DNA of 6,716 nt from Clostridia bacterium (lineage in GTDB: Bacteria > Bacillota_A > Clostridia > TANB77 > CAG-508). This document shows, piece after piece, positions 6,482 to 6,716 of the stretch. A model generated the notes under the pieces. It was not told the DNA's origin and searched no databases. It saw nothing but the letters and a program-made list of their open reading frames with translations. The DNA is taken from the NCBI GenBank assembly GCA_022791475.1, contig JAAVZD010000041.1:1-6716 (forward strand), in the 5' to 3' direction. How positions within the stretch are numbered: position 1 is the stretch's first letter; each line of letters begins with the position of its first letter. A program made the position numbers and the translations under genes.

Positions 6482-6716
6482 TCACCGTTCCCTATCTCTC
6501 CGCTTTTTCTGAATATTCTCTCGCACCCCGCAATGCTTTTTCCGATACTCATACTCTTTCAAAAACTCATCATAAACTGTCATCTTATATTTCATACTTT
6601 TCATTTTACCTTCGTCATATCCCATCCGTTTTTGATATTCCTTTAATTCTGCCATTTGGTCAGTTGTCGGCGGAGGAAGCAGTTTTGTACGCTCTTCCAA
6701 GGAAAGCTTTGAAAAA
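6482..6716 (-). CDS. C-terminal end of an unidentified charged protein, 5' end outside window
   Basis: The frame is open from the window edge to TGA at 6482-6484, giving 77 residues. A TTG at 6698-6700 could be read as a start, but the frame continues upstream of it without a stop (FSKLS before LEERTK) and no ribosome binding site is visible, so this is more likely the tail of a longer protein. The sequence has a proline patch (LLPPPTTDQM), then a charged, probably helical segment with repeated Lys, Glu and Tyr (MAELKEYQKRMGYDE; VYDEFLKEYEYRKK), and a basic end (QKKRRDRER). I do not recognise the family. Its place next to a transposase scar would suit mobile-element cargo or a conjugation or mobilisation protein, but nothing in the residues proves that. 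No terminator follows its stop. Confidence 0.5.
   Translation of the reverse strand, partial: FSKLSLEERTKLLPPPTTDQMAELKEYQKRMGYDEGKMKSMKYKMTVYDEFLKEYEYRKKHCGVRENIQKKRRDRER

Overview
The window carries most of a type I restriction-modification operon, read on the minus strand, with the debris of a mobile element upstream of it. The low G+C content, the AGGAGG ribosome binding sites before every operon gene, the long HsdM variant and an ISL3-like transposase scar suggest a low-GC Firmicute, probably a gut clostridium of the Lachnospiraceae type. This assignment is inference; no marker gene fixes the organism.

Layout in the direction of transcription (right to left). 6482-6716 holds the 3' end of an unidentified gene. 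6080-6435 holds a frameshifted remnant that I read as the N-terminal zinc-finger part of an ISL3-family transposase, and it overlaps a rho-independent-type hairpin that faces the other way (plus strand, 6397-6437). 5940-6080 is very AT-rich and contains a near-consensus promoter with an extended -10 (5963-5990) and several inverted repeats that could be operators. Then follow a small Phd/YefM-like antitoxin-type gene (5725-5928), hsdM (2947-5688), hsdS (1755-2945) and hsdR (start at 1742, running off the left edge). Gaps between the genes are 36, 1 and 12 bases and I see no internal terminator, so they are probably one transcript.

Together HsdM and HsdS make the methyltransferase (two M, one S expected). 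HsdR adds the DNA translocase and nuclease that cut unmethylated DNA. All three subunits keep their catalytic or structural motifs, so the system looks intact as far as the window goes. The least ordinary points are the antitoxin-like protein with no toxin at the head of the operon, which could be the operon's regulator, and the roughly 440-residue C-terminal extension of HsdM beyond its methyltransferase core.
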